Below are positions 18,774 to 27,219 of a DNA stretch of 64,000 nucleotides, one piece after another. Source of the DNA: Paenacidovorax monticola. GTDB lineage: Bacteria; Pseudomonadota; Gammaproteobacteria; Burkholderiales; Burkholderiaceae_C. The position numbers were made by a program, and so were the translations under genes. Position 1 is the first letter of the stretch, and each line of letters begins with the position of its first letter. Location of the stretch: positions 3,782,001 to 3,846,000 of the forward strand of contig NZ_CP060790.1 of assembly GCF_014489595.1 (NCBI RefSeq), given 5' to 3'. The notes under the pieces are model-generated. The model made no database searches and was not told where the DNA came from. It worked only from the letters and a program-made list of their open reading frames with translations.

Positions 18774-20137
18774 TCCAGCGCGTCAAGAAAGCCGCGCCGC
18801 CACCAGTGCACGTCCTGCGCGCGGATGCGCGCCATGAGCTGCCGGTGCCGCCGCTGGCGCTCGGCGAGCGGCATGTGCAGCGCGGCCTGGATGGTGGCGG
18901 CCATGCCCTGGACGTCGTAGGGGTTCACCAGCAGCGCCTCGTGCAGTTGCTCCGCCGCGCCCGCAAAGCGCGAGAGCACGAGCACGCCGGGGTCCTCGGG
19001 GTCCTGCGCGGCCACGTATTCCTTGGCCACGAGGTTCATGCCGTCGCGCAGCGGCGTGACCAGGCCCACGGCACTCGCGCGGCACAGGCCCGGCACGCGG
19101 CGGCGCGACACCGTGCGGTGGATGTAGCGCAGCGGCATCCAGTCGAGGTCGCCGTAGTCTCCGTTGATGGCGCCGCACAGGCCTTCCAGCTCGTGGCGCA
19201 GGTCGGCATAGGCATGCACGCTGTCGCGCGAGGGCGAGGCGATCATCACCAGCGTGGCGCTGTGGCGGTTCTCGGGGTAGCGCTGCAGCAGTTCGCGGAA
19301 GGCGCGCACGCGCTGCGGAATGCCCTTGGAGTAGTCGAGCCGGTCGATGCCCAGCAGCAGGCGCCGGCGCGAGTACTCGTCGCGCAGCGCGTGGAAGGTG
19401 TCCATGGCCTCGGCCGCGTGCCCCAGGCGCTCGAACTCGTCCACGTCGATGCCGATCGGGAATGCCCCCACGCGCACCGTGGCGCCGAAGGCGCGCAGGT
19501 GCTGCGCGTCCAGGCGCTTGGCGCCCGCCTCGGTGCCCAGCCATTGCGTGAAGTGGCCCACGTCGGTCTCGCTCTGCAGGCCCAAGAGGTCGTAGGCCAG
19601 GAAGGCGCGCATGAGCCATTCGTGCTGCGGTATGGCGGCCAGCAGGGGCGGGGGCGGCACGGGAATGTGCAGGAAGAAGCCGATGCGCTGGCGGCAGCCC
19701 AGCGCGCGCAGCTCGGCGGCCAGCGGGATCAGGTGGTAGTCGTGCACCCACAGCACGTCGTCGTCGCGCAGCAGCGGGCGCAGGCGGCGCGCGAACAGGC
19801 GGTTCACGCGCCGGTAGCCGTCGATGTCGGCCGTGTGGAAGTCGGCGAGGTCCAGGCGGTAGTGGAACACGGGCCAGAGCACGCTGTTGCTGTAGCCGAG
19901 GTAGTAGCTTGCATGGTCTTCCCGGCACAGGTCCACGGTGGCCAGCGTCACGGCGCCGGCCTGGCGCACCTGCAGCGCTCCCTCGCCGGGCGTTCCCCCA
20001 GGGTCGACCGTGCCGCTCCAGCCGAACCACAGGCCGCCCGTGCGGTTCAGCGTCTCGCCCAGCGCCACGGCCAGCCCTCCGGCGGCGGGCCGGCGCGGAT
20101 CGGCAAGGCGGTTGGAAACGACGACGAGACGGGACAT
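18728..20137 (-). CDS. otsA: Alpha,alpha-trehalose-phosphate synthase (UDP-forming)
   Basis: OtsA (GT20) joins glucose 6-phosphate and UDP-glucose to give trehalose 6-phosphate, the first step of osmoprotectant synthesis. The 469-residue product has the N-terminal [10 protein letters not shown], the nucleotide-binding GGLAVALGE, the HDYHLIPLA segment, [14 protein letters not shown], and the C-terminal [15 protein letters not shown] catalytic block. It is the last gene of an otsB-GH15-otsA run on the minus strand, separated from GH15 by a 167 bp repeat-bearing spacer. The first few residues ([11 protein letters not shown]) support the chosen start. Confidence 0.95.
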   Translation of the reverse strand: MSRLVVVSNRLADPRRPAAGGLAVALGETLNRTGGLWFGWSGTVDPGGTPGEGALQVRQAGAVTLATVDLCREDHASYYLGYSNSVLWPVFHYRLDLADFHTADIDGYRRVNRLFARRLRPLLRDDDVLWVHDYHLIPLAAELRALGCRQRIGFFLHIPVPPPPLLAAIPQHEWLMRAFLAYDLLGLQSETDVGHFTQWLGTEAGAKRLDAQHLRAFGATVRVGAFPIGIDVDEFERLGHAAEAMDTFHALRDEYSRRRLLLGIDRLDYSKGIPQRVRAFRELLQRYPENRHSATLVMIASPSRDSVHAYADLRHELEGLCGAINGDYGDLDWMPLRYIHRTVSRRRVPGLCRASAVGLVTPLRDGMNLVAKEYVAAQDPEDPGVLVLSRFAGAAEQLHEALLVNPYDVQGMAATIQAALHMPLAERQRRHRQLMARIRAQDVHWWRRGFLDALDQCEPASASTSASGA

Positions 20138-20164
20138 TTCAGTGATCCAGGGCGCTGCGCATCA

Positions 20165-20304
20165 CCCGCAACGCACAAAACTGGCGTGCCCCGAGGCGCG
20201 GGCAGCCGAGCAAGGGCCGCCCCGCCGCGAGGGCTGCGTCCCCCTGCCCGCATTGCGTAGCAATGCGAGAGCGGGGGAAGGCGCGAAGCGCCTCAGGGGG
20301 GTGT
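20165..20304. repeat. Comamonadaceae-type REP-like interspersed element
   Basis: The spacer between GH15 and otsA holds a G/C-rich element with two perfect hairpins. GCATTGC-gta-GCAATGC spans 20250-20266 and AGGCGC-gaa-GCGCCT spans 20279-20293. They are flanked by CCCCCTG and CAGGGGGG runs. As I recall, elements of this sequence type recur after many genes in Acidovorax relatives, often with the minus-strand reading CCCCCTGAGGCGCTTCGCGC. It may end GH15 transcription or stabilise mRNA ends. Only one copy is present in this window. Confidence 0.6.
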
Positions 20305-22125
20305 TCATATGACGCTGTCCCAGGGGGCCGAGAGGCGCATGGCCGAGTTGATGATGCCGACCATGGAGTAGGTCTGCGGAAAGTTGCCCCACATCTCGCC
20401 GGTCTGCGCGTGCGTGTCTTCGGACAGCAGGCCCAGCGGGTTGCGCGCGGCCAGCATGGCCTCGAAGATCTCGCGCGCCTCGCCATGGCGGCCGATGCGC
20501 GCGAGCGCGTCGATGCGCCAGAACGTGCAGATGTTGAACGCGGTTTCGGGCCGGCCGAAATCGTCGGCGGCCTCGTAGCGGCGCATGTAGGGGCCGTCGC
20601 AGAGCGTGACCTCCAGGGCCGCGACGGTGCTGACGAAGCGCGGGTCGCGCGCATCGACCAGGCCCACCTCGGCCATCAGCAGCACGCTGGCGTCGAGTTC
20701 GTGGCCGCCGAAGCTCTCGGCGAAGGCCTGGCGCCGCGTGCTCCATGATTTTTCGAGGATTTCGGCGCGCATGGTGTGCGCATGCGTGCGCCAGTGGTCG
20801 GCCCGCTCCGGCAGGCCCAGCCGGGCCGCGATCTTGGCAAGCCGGTCGCAGGCCGCCCAGCCCATGAGGGCCGATGAGGTGTGCACCCGCGCGCGCGTGC
20901 GCAGCTCCCACATGCCCGCATCGGGCTGGCCGTACACGCGCACGGCGTGCTGGCCCACCTGTTCCAGGCGGGCGAACTCAGGCAGCCCCGCGCGGTGCAG
21001 CAGGCGCTGGTCGTGGAAGGCCTGCGCGGCGCCGAGCACGATGTTGCCGTACACGTCGTGCTGGAAGTGCTCGGCCGCCTGGTTGCCCACGCGCACGGGG
21101 CCCATGCCCCGGTAGCCCGCCAGCTGGGGCTGCACGGATTCGGGCAGGCTGCGCTCCAGCCCGATGCCGTACAGCGGCTGGATGTGCCCGCTGCTCGCGT
21201 CGAGCACCACGTTGCCGAGCCAGCGCAGGTAGTCCTCCATCGTGGCCACCTCCGACAGGCTGTTGAGCGCGCGCACCACGAAGAACGCATCGCGCAGCCA
21301 GCAGTAGCGGTAGTCCCAGTTGCGGCCGCTGTGCGCCGATTCGGGGATGCTCGTGGTCATCGCGGCCACGATGGCGCCCGTGTCCTCGTACAGCGAGAGC
21401 TTGAGCGTGATGGCGGCGCGGATCACGGCGTCCTGCCATTCGAGCGGCACGGCCAGGCGCTGGCTCCAGTGGCGCCAGTACGCGATCGTCTCCTGCTCGA
21501 ACTGCCGCGCCGTGTCGGCAATGCCCTGCGCGAGCGACTCGTCCGCGCCCAGCAGGAAATGGTGCTCGCGCGTGAGCACGAAGGGCTGCTCGGAGAGCAC
21601 GTGCGACAGCGGCGCATCGGTGTTGAGCCGCAGCGTGAGGGCATCGCCCACATAGCGCAGATGGTTGCTGCCGCGCGTGATCTGCGGCACCTCGCGCCCC
21701 CAGCCGTAGCGCACGCGCAGCGCCACGCGGATGCGGGGCGCGCCGTGCACGGGCCGTACGCGCCGCACGAGCGTCATGGGCCGGAAGAAGCGCGAGCGCG
21801 CCTGGAAGCGCGGCGCGAAGTCGGTGATCTCCACGCAGTTGCCGTCGGTGTCGGTGAGCCGCGTGCGCAGCACGGCCGTGTTGGGCTCGTACCACTGCTG
21901 GGCGGCGGCGAGGTGCTCGATCTCGATCGCGAAGCGGCTCCCGGTCTCGCCAGGCTGGACCAGCGCGTTGAACACGGGGTCGCCGTCGAAGCGCGGCAGG
22001 CAGCACCACACGATGTGGGCCTGCGCGTCCACGAGCGCGCTGATGGCGCAGTTGCCGATGAGACCCAGCGACAGCGAGGGTGCGGCGGGGGGCGCGAAGC
22101 CGGGCGGGGTGGTGGCGTCAGCCAT
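20305..22125 (-). CDS. Glycoside hydrolase family 15 (glucoamylase/trehalase-like)
   Basis: This 606-residue protein has the GH15 architecture: an N-terminal beta domain starting GLIGNCAISALVD and WCCLPRFDGDPVF, then an (alpha/alpha)6 barrel. Conserved blocks are RNWDYRYCWLRDA, DAGMWE with the general-acid Glu, and LLSEDTHAQTGEMWGNFP with the second catalytic Glu region. There is no signal peptide, so it acts in the cytoplasm. It lies between otsB and otsA and overlaps otsB by 8 bp. A role in trehalose hydrolysis or glycogen/maltodextrin turnover is likely; trehalase activity has been shown for some GH15 members but is only inferred here. Confidence 0.9.
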   Translation of the reverse strand: MADATTPPGFAPPAAPSLSLGLIGNCAISALVDAQAHIVWCCLPRFDGDPVFNALVQPGETGSRFAIEIEHLAAAQQWYEPNTAVLRTRLTDTDGNCVEITDFAPRFQARSRFFRPMTLVRRVRPVHGAPRIRVALRVRYGWGREVPQITRGSNHLRYVGDALTLRLNTDAPLSHVLSEQPFVLTREHHFLLGADESLAQGIADTARQFEQETIAYWRHWSQRLAVPLEWQDAVIRAAITLKLSLYEDTGAIVAAMTTSIPESAHSGRNWDYRYCWLRDAFFVVRALNSLSEVATMEDYLRWLGNVVLDASSGHIQPLYGIGLERSLPESVQPQLAGYRGMGPVRVGNQAAEHFQHDVYGNIVLGAAQAFHDQRLLHRAGLPEFARLEQVGQHAVRVYGQPDAGMWELRTRARVHTSSALMGWAACDRLAKIAARLGLPERADHWRTHAHTMRAEILEKSWSTRRQAFAESFGGHELDASVLLMAEVGLVDARDPRFVSTVAALEVTLCDGPYMRRYEAADDFGRPETAFNICTFWRIDALARIGRHGEAREIFEAMLAARNPLGLLSEDTHAQTGEMWGNFPQTYSMVGIINSAMRLSAPWDSVI

Positions 22126-22869
22126 GGGCTCCTCCAGTGGCGGGTTTGCGGGCCTCGCGCAGCAGCCAGGCGCGCACGGCGGCAGGGCCGTCCACGCGCA
22201 GGCGGGCGCAGGTGGCTCCGGCGCCGACCTTCACGCCCACGCCGCCGCAGGCTTGCGCGACCACGAAGCCGGCCTCGTCGGTGGCGTCGTCCCCCAGGAA
22301 GACGGGCTGGCGGCCCGCGAAAGGGCGCGTGCCAGGAAGGCGGCCAGGGCCCGGCCCTTGTCCGCGTCCGCGGGCCGGACCTCGATCACGCACTTGCCCT
22401 GCTGCAGCACGAGCGCGGGGGCCTGCGCGAGCGCCGCGCTCAGCGCGGCGTGGCACAGCGCCTCCAGTTGCGGTGCCTGGCGGTAGTGCAGCGCGAGGCC
22501 AGCACGCTTGGTCTCCAGCACGAGCGAAGGGTGGGCAGCCAGCAGGGGGCGCAGCGCTGTGTGCAGCGGCGCGAGGTCCGCGGCCGGCGCGGCGTCTTCG
22601 GCCGGCAGGGTGGCGCTCCAGCGGTACTGGGCACCGTGCTCGCAGGCCAGGGGCAGGCGCAGCGGCGCGAGCAGCGCGTCGATGTCGCGTGCCGGGCGGC
22701 CCGTGACGATCGCGAGTGCGCCCTCCAGCCGGGACTGCAGGGCCCGCAGGGCGTCCACGATGCCTGGCGCGAGGCGCACGGCGTCGGGCCGGGGGGCGAT
22801 GTCGGCCACCGTGCCGTCGAAATCGAGGAACAGCGCGTGCCGCGATGTCAGTGATGGAAGCAAAGACAT
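22118..22869 (-). CDS. otsB: Trehalose-6-phosphate phosphatase (frameshifted in this assembly)
   Basis: OtsB dephosphorylates trehalose 6-phosphate to trehalose. The corrected 250-residue HAD-type protein begins MSLLPSLTSRHALFLDFDGT, with the nucleophile Asp in DFDGTVAD. It continues with IVTGRPARDID, the KGRALAAFL block, and the metal-binding FLGDDATDEAGF. The frame is lost at GGG 22323-22325: one more base joins AAFLARA to PFAGRQPVFLGDD. Its 3' end overlaps the GH15 start by 8 bp, so the three trehalose genes are one operon. I read the break as a sequencing undercall. Confidence 0.88.
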
Positions 22870-22971
22870 GGCCTTCCACCATAGACCGCCAGGGTGCGCA
22901 AGCGTGTAGGCCAACATCCCGCATATGCCCTCGCACCTTGAAAACCGGCCCGGTCGCCGCATCTGGGCGCC

Positions 22972-23409
22972 ATGACCGAAGCCCTGCACATCGTCTGCCC
23001 CCACTGCCACACCACCAACCGCGTGCAGGCCGCCCAGCTCGGCAGTGCGCCCGACTGCGGCAGCTGCCACCGGCCGCTGTTCACGGGCGAGCCGCTGGCG
23101 CTCGACGCGGCCAGCTTCGACAAGCATGTGGGGCGCAACCACGTGCCCGTGCTGGTGGACTTCTGGGCGCCCTGGTGCGGCCCCTGCCGCCAGATGGCGC
23201 CGGCCTTCGCGCAGGCCGCGCGCGAGCTGGAGCCCGGCCTGCGCCTGGCCAAGCTCGACACCGAGGCGCATCCCGCGATCGCGGGGCGCTTTCAGATCCG
23301 CAGCATTCCAACCATGATCCTGTTCCAGGGCGGGCGCGAGCTGGCGCGTATCTCGGGCGCCCTGGGGGCGGCCGACATCGCGCGCTGGGTGCGCTCGGTG
23401 CGCGCCTGA
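22972..23409 (+). CDS. trxC: Thioredoxin 2
   Basis: TrxC is a cytoplasmic disulfide reductase with an extra N-terminal zinc-binding domain, which helps it in oxidative stress. The 145-residue product has the zinc cysteines in CPHC (residues 9-12) and CGSC (near 28-31), the redox motif WAPWCGPCRQM near residue 64, and the cis-Pro loop IRSIPTM. It is divergent from otsB and convergent with the DoxX gene, separated by only 7 bp. Co-location with a metal-stress module may be meaningful, but no shared promoter is visible. Confidence 0.95.
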   Translation: MTEALHIVCPHCHTTNRVQAAQLGSAPDCGSCHRPLFTGEPLALDAASFDKHVGRNHVPVLVDFWAPWCGPCRQMAPAFAQAARELEPGLRLAKLDTEAHPAIAGRFQIRSIPTMILFQGGRELARISGALGAADIARWVRSVRA

Positions 23410-23416
23410 GGGGCGG

Positions 23417-23899
23417 TCAGCGCCAGCCCAGCGCGCGGTCCAGCGACAGCGGCCCCGCGCCGCGCCCGGCCAGATAGGCCAGCAGCGCGGCCCAGGACAG
23501 GTGCGTGGGCCAGGCGTCGGGGTAGACGAAGACCTGGATCACGAGCGTCATGCCCAGCAGCGCGAGCGCCGACAGCCGCGTGGCCAGGCCCAGCACGAGC
23601 AGCAGCGGAAACAAGTGCTCGGCCGTGGCGGCCAGCGGCGCGGCGATCTCGGGCGCAATCAGCGGCAGCCGGTATTCCTCGCGGAACAGCGCGATGGCGT
23701 TGCCCGTGACGGTGATCCATCCTTCGACCTTGGTGCGGCCCGACTGGAAGAAGATGGCCGCAATGGCCAGCCGCGCCGCGAGCGCGAGCAGGGCGTGGGG
23801 CGTGAGCGCTTCCAGCCGCTCGGCCAGGCGCGCCTGGGCGGTGCGCAGCCGGGAAGAGGGCGCCCCGTGGGGCGCATGGGCATGGGGCAGGGCAGGCAT
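23417..23899 (-). CDS. DoxX family membrane protein, fourth gene of the bufferin-type operon
   Basis: This 160-residue DoxX-family protein has four hydrophobic helices. The conserved start of the domain, [20 protein letters not shown], is followed by [16 protein letters not shown] and [12 protein letters not shown]. It lies 9 bp downstream of the DUF2063 gene and closes the operon. DoxX proteins often accompany DUF2282/DUF692/DUF2063 gene sets, where a role in membrane redox or export of the modified peptide is suspected but not established. The N-terminal 25 residues are His/Pro-rich and could bind metal. Confidence 0.88.
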   Translation of the reverse strand: MPALPHAHAPHGAPSSRLRTAQARLAERLEALTPHALLALAARLAIAAIFFQSGRTKVEGWITVTGNAIALFREEYRLPLIAPEIAAPLAATAEHLFPLLLVLGLATRLSALALLGMTLVIQVFVYPDAWPTHLSWAALLAYLAGRGAGPLSLDRALGWR

Positions 23900-23908
23900 G
23901 GGGTCTCC

Positions 23909-24683
23909 TCAGGCAAGGGCAGGGGCCAGGGCGCCCGCGCGCAGCAGCAGCGCGAGCAGGGCGCCCAGGTCGGCGGTGGGGTGGGCGTGCAGCGTGGCAG
24001 AGGCGGCATCGCCCAGAGGTTGGCCGCGCGCGCACTGCTCCAGCAGCGCGCAGCCTGTGGCATCGAGCGCATGCCAGCCCACGACGGCCTGGGGCCGCGT
24101 GAGCAGCGCCCCCTCGCCGTGCCAGGGCAGGGGCGCATCGAGCGGCAGGGCCTCCCGGTGGCGCTGCCACAGTGTGTAGACGGGGTGTTCTGCGCACCAG
24201 AACCAGCGCGCGGCGGGATGGGGGCGCAGGCACAGCGAGCCCAGGGTCTGCGGCGGCAGCCTTGCCAGCATGGCCGGGTGGGCCACGGGGCGTCGGCGGC
24301 GCCATGGCTCTCGGCCCAGAGCCGGTCGAGCCGTGCCACGCCCGGCAGATAGGGCAGCGTGGCCGTGGGTTCCCAGTGCGCGAGGTGGCCGGCGAAGCCG
24401 TCGCCATAGAGCTGCATCCGTCCGTCGGTGGGTGGATGGCGCTGCACATAGGCCAGTGCCGCGCCGTCGAAGCAGTCGCCGCCCACCAGCGTGCGCACCG
24501 TGGGTAGTTGGCGCGCAGCGCATCCAGGCAGCCCTGGGCCACGGTGTTGCGGTAAACGGCGAAGCCCGGCTGCGCGGCCAGCGCCGCGAGCCAGGGCAGC
24601 GGGGTCGCCGGGGCACCCGGGCGTCCGCCTGGGTGCAGCGCCGCGGCCAGGCCATCCTGGAAGGAACCCAGGCGCGGGGTCAT
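23909..24683 (-). CDS. DUF2063 partner protein, HvfC/BufC-like (two frameshifts in this assembly)
   Basis: The corrected product is 258 residues. It starts MTPRLGSFQDGLAAAL and includes FAVYRNTVAQGCLDALRANYP, the VGGDCFDGAALAYVQRHPP block, and a helical C-terminal domain ending LLLRAGALAPALA. DUF2063 proteins pair with DUF692 (MNIO) enzymes and are thought to present the peptide substrate. The frame is lost at G runs 24502-24504 and 24287-24290, each needing one more base. Its ATG overlaps the stop of the MNIO gene, so the two are translationally coupled. Confidence 0.82.
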
Positions 24684-25545
24684 GGCATGGCCTCCACGGA
24701 GGGCATGGCCGCCAGCAGGCCCTGGGCGCGGTCGCGCTCGGCCTGGAGTTCTGCGAGCGGCGGGATCTCTGCGTCGCGCTCGATCAGCGTGGGAATGGCG
24801 CGGCCCGCGCGTGCCAGCACGCGCTCGTACAGCGCCCACACGGGTTCGGCCACGGGGGCGTCGTGGCTGTCGATGAGCAGGGCTTCGCCCCAGCGCGGAT
24901 CGGCGTGGTGGCCCGCAAGGTGGATCTCGGCCACGGCGTGCAGCGGGAAGGCGTCGAGGTAGTCCTCGGCGCAGCCCGTTGTGCCGGCGCCGAGGTTGCG
25001 GGCGCTCACGTACACGTTGTTCACATCGAGCAGCAGCGCGCAACCCGTGCGGCGCACGAGTTCGGCAAGAAAATCGGTCTCGCTCCAGTCATGGCCCGCG
25101 AGGTGCAGGTAGTGCGAGGGATTCTCGACCGCAATGGCGCGCCCGAGCCGGTCCTGCACGCGGCCGATGTTGCCCGCGATGCGCAGGAGCGCCTCGGTGC
25201 TGCGCGGAAAGGGCAGCAGATCGGGCAGGTAGTGCCCGCGCCAGGCCGACCAGGCCAGATGCTCGGAGATGAGCGCGGGCTCCAGGCGCTGCGCCAGCCG
25301 GGCGAGCCGGCCGAGCTGCGCATCGTCGGGCGGCGCATCGGCCGCGAGCGAGAGCGATACGCCGTGCAGCGACAGCGGGTGGCGCGCGCGCACGGCCTCC
25401 AGCCAGGCCAGGCGCGGACCGCCGTCCACGTCGTGGTTCTCGGGGTGCACCTCCCACCACAGGCCGGGGCCTGCAGCGCGAGCGCGCCGTCGTAGTGCTG
25501 GGGCTTGAGCCCCAGGCCGGCACCGAGCGGTGGCGTGGCGGTCAT
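24680..25545 (-). CDS. DUF692 multinuclear iron oxidase (MNIO), HvfB/BufB-like (frameshifted in this assembly)
   Basis: MNIO enzymes oxidise cysteines in ribosomally made peptides, giving thiooxazole or oxazolone/thioamide groups that bind copper. The corrected 288-residue TIM-barrel protein starts MTATPPLGAGLGLKPQHYDG. It shows the family's metal-site blocks EVHPENHDVDGG, ISEHLAWS, AVENPSHYLHL, LLDVNNVYVSA, EIHLAGHH and IDSHDAP. The frame breaks at the G run 25466-25469: one more base turns QAPACGG into QAPGLWWEV. It follows the precursor gene by 13 bp. The activity is inferred from family membership and operon layout. Confidence 0.88.
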
Positions 25546-25558
25546 GGCGATCCGGGGC

Positions 25559-25858
25559 TCAGGACTTGACCGGGGTGAGCGAGCCCATGCCCTTGGGCGT
25601 CTTGATGGCCGTGCAGGTGCCGGCGGGAACGAACTTCCAGGCGTTGCCCTGGTAGTCCATCTTGGACGTGCCCGCACAGGTGGTGCCGGGGCCCGCGGCG
25701 CAGTCGTTCTTGCCGGCCATGGAGACGCCGAAGCACTTTTCCATGGCGGGCTTGGCGTCCATGCCGTCCGTTTTTTTCATGGCGTCGGTCTGGGCCAGGG
25801 CAGCTCCGGAAGCCAGGGCGGCGAGTGCGAGGGCGCCGAGGGACAGGGTGGGGTTCAT
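25559..25858 (-). CDS. DUF2282 four-cysteine precursor peptide, bufferin (BufA1/HvfA-like)
   Basis: This 99-residue secreted peptide has a signal sequence ending around ALAQ (residue 23), a short charged linker, and a C-terminal core with four cysteines at 42, 53, 61 and 82. Core motifs [27 protein letters not shown] and PAGTC match DUF2282, the precursors modified by DUF692 enzymes and described as copper-binding bufferins or oxazolins. It is the first gene of the operon, preceded by a GTAACC-N16-CGAA promoter about 65 bp upstream. Modification and metal binding are predicted, not shown. Confidence 0.87.
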   Translation of the reverse strand: MNPTLSLGALALAALASGAALAQTDAMKKTDGMDAKPAMEKCFGVSMAGKNDCAAGPGTTCAGTSKMDYQGNAWKFVPAGTCTAIKTPKGMGSLTPVKS

Positions 25859-25921
25859 GGTGGACTCCTTACAGGTTTTGAGGATGGTGGCCCGGCGGGT
25901 ATCGCTCGGTCCGACCGGTAG

Positions 25922-25947
25922 TTCGCGGTGCGGCCTGCGGCGGTTAC
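25922..25947 (-). promoter_or_regulatory. ECF-type promoter of the bufferin operon
   Basis: Read on the minus strand, GTAACC (25947-25942) is followed by exactly 16 bases and then CGAA (25925-25922). The same hexamer, spacing and tetramer occur on the plus strand before the sigma factor gene. The implied transcript start is about 55 bases upstream of the precursor ATG, leaving room for the GGAG ribosome site. GTAACC/CGAA resembles promoters of ECF groups paired with NrsF-type regulators. Confidence 0.65.
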
Positions 25948-25979
25948 GGTTCACGCGGATGTTTATTTCTTCGCACCGC

Positions 25980-26006
25980 TGTAACCTGTGGGCCGGCCGC
26001 AACGAA
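25980..26006 (+). promoter_or_regulatory. ECF-type autoregulatory promoter of the sigma factor gene
   Basis: TGTAACC at 25980-25986 is followed by 16 bases and then CGAA at 26003-26006, matching the divergent operon promoter in sequence and spacing. The predicted start would leave a leader of only about ten bases before the ATG at 26023, so a second promoter or a downstream start codon is possible. The pair predicts that the sigma factor drives its own gene and the peptide operon. Confidence 0.6.
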
Positions 26007-26022
26007 TGGTTCAGGGACGCCT

Positions 26023-26571
26023 ATGGAAACCGAAGAGAGGCTGCGAACGTGGTTGGTGCAGGGGCTGGCAGGCGATGCAGAGGCCTACCAACGCTTTCTC
26101 AAGGAGCTCAGCGCCCATGTGCGCGGCTTCCTGCGCCGCCGCCTGTCGCAGCGGCCCGATGACGTGGAGGACCTCGTGCAAGAGACCCTGCTGGCGGTGC
26201 ACCACCAGCGCCACACCTACCGCCCCGAACTGCCGCTGACGGCCTGGGTGCATGCGATCGCGCGCTACAAGCTCGTGGACTGGCTGCGTGCGCGGGCCTC
26301 CAAGGAGGCGCTCACGGATCCGTTCGAGGACGGGGCCGACGAGTTCTTCGCCGGCGCCGATGACGGGGCCGCCACGGCCCGGCGCGACCTGGGCCTGCTG
26401 CTGCAGACTCTGCCCGACCGCCAGCGCCTGCCCATCGTGCACATGAAGCTCGAGGGGCTGTCCGTCGTCGAGACCGCACGGCTCACGGGCATGTCGGAAT
26501 CGGCCGTGAAGGTCGGTGTGCACCGGGGGCTCAAGGCCCTGGCGGCACTGGTCAAAAGGAGTGCAGCATGA
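26023..26571 (+). CDS. ECF RNA polymerase sigma factor
   Basis: This 182-residue sigma-70-family factor of the ECF type lacks regions 1 and 3. Region 2 is visible from [20 protein letters not shown] through the -10 recognition part around [18 protein letters not shown]. Region 4 contains [15 protein letters not shown] and the [21 protein letters not shown], which recognises the -35. Its ATG region is 164 bp from the precursor gene on the other strand, and its stop overlaps the NrsF-like anti-sigma start (ATGA). It is probably released under metal or oxidative stress. Confidence 0.93.
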   Translation: METEERLRTWLVQGLAGDAEAYQRFLKELSAHVRGFLRRRLSQRPDDVEDLVQETLLAVHHQRHTYRPELPLTAWVHAIARYKLVDWLRARASKEALTDPFEDGADEFFAGADDGAATARRDLGLLLQTLPDRQRLPIVHMKLEGLSVVETARLTGMSESAVKVGVHRGLKALAALVKRSAA

Positions 26572-27207
26572 ACACCGACGAACTCATCCGCGTGCTTGTG
26601 GCCGATGCCCGGCCCGTGCCCGCGCATGGCATGGAGCGGCGCTTTGCGCTGGCCGTAGTGCTGGGGCTGGCAGGTGCGGGCGGGCTCATGCTGGGCATCT
26701 TCGGGCTGCGCCACGATTGGGACATCGTGCTGGCGCTGCCCATGTTCTGGGGCAAGTTCGCCCTGGGGCCTCGCTGGCCGCCCTGGGCCTGGCCGTGGTG
26801 CTGCGCCTGGCGCGGCCGGGAATGCCCTGGCGCCATGTGGCGCCGTGGCTGGCCCTGCCGCCTGCCATGATGTGGATCCTGGCGGGCGTGTCGCTGGCCG
26901 GAGCAGCGCCGCCCGAGCGGCTGCCGCTGCTGCTGGGCAGTACCTGGCGAACCTGCCCGTTCAACATCGCGCTGCTGTCGCTGCCCGGGCTGGCGGCGCT
27001 GTTCTGGGCATTGCGCGGCACGGCGCCCACGCGCCCGGCTTGGGCCGGCGCGGGCGCGGGCCTGCTTGCGGGGGCGCTGGGCGTGCTGGTGTACGCGCTG
27101 CACTGCCCGAGATGGCGGCACCCTTCGTCGCGCTGTGGTACCTCGCGGGCATGGCGCTGCCCACGGCCCTGGGGGCCCTGCTGGGGCCGCGTTGGCTGCG
27201 CTGGTGA
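26568..27207 (+). CDS. nrsF: NrsF-like (DUF1109) membrane anti-sigma factor (two frameshifts in this assembly)
   Basis: The corrected product is 213 residues, with an N-terminal cytoplasmic segment [17 protein letters not shown] and six predicted membrane helices. It resembles NrsF of Caulobacter, the negative regulator of SigF. Two cysteines in family-like positions, WRTCPFN and LHCPEMAAP, are candidates for redox or metal sensing. The frame is lost at the G run 26765-26768 and the C run 27106-27108, each one base short. The start overlaps the sigma stop, so the two are co-translated, as expected for a sigma/anti-sigma pair. Confidence 0.82.
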
Positions 27208-27219
27208 CGGCGCGGGCGC

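Noticed and set aside
22118..27207. Pseudogene decay of otsB, the MNIO operon and nrsF
   Set aside because: Each needs only one or two single bases in G/C runs, with no substitutions in motifs or premature stops elsewhere; corrected spans are all multiples of three.
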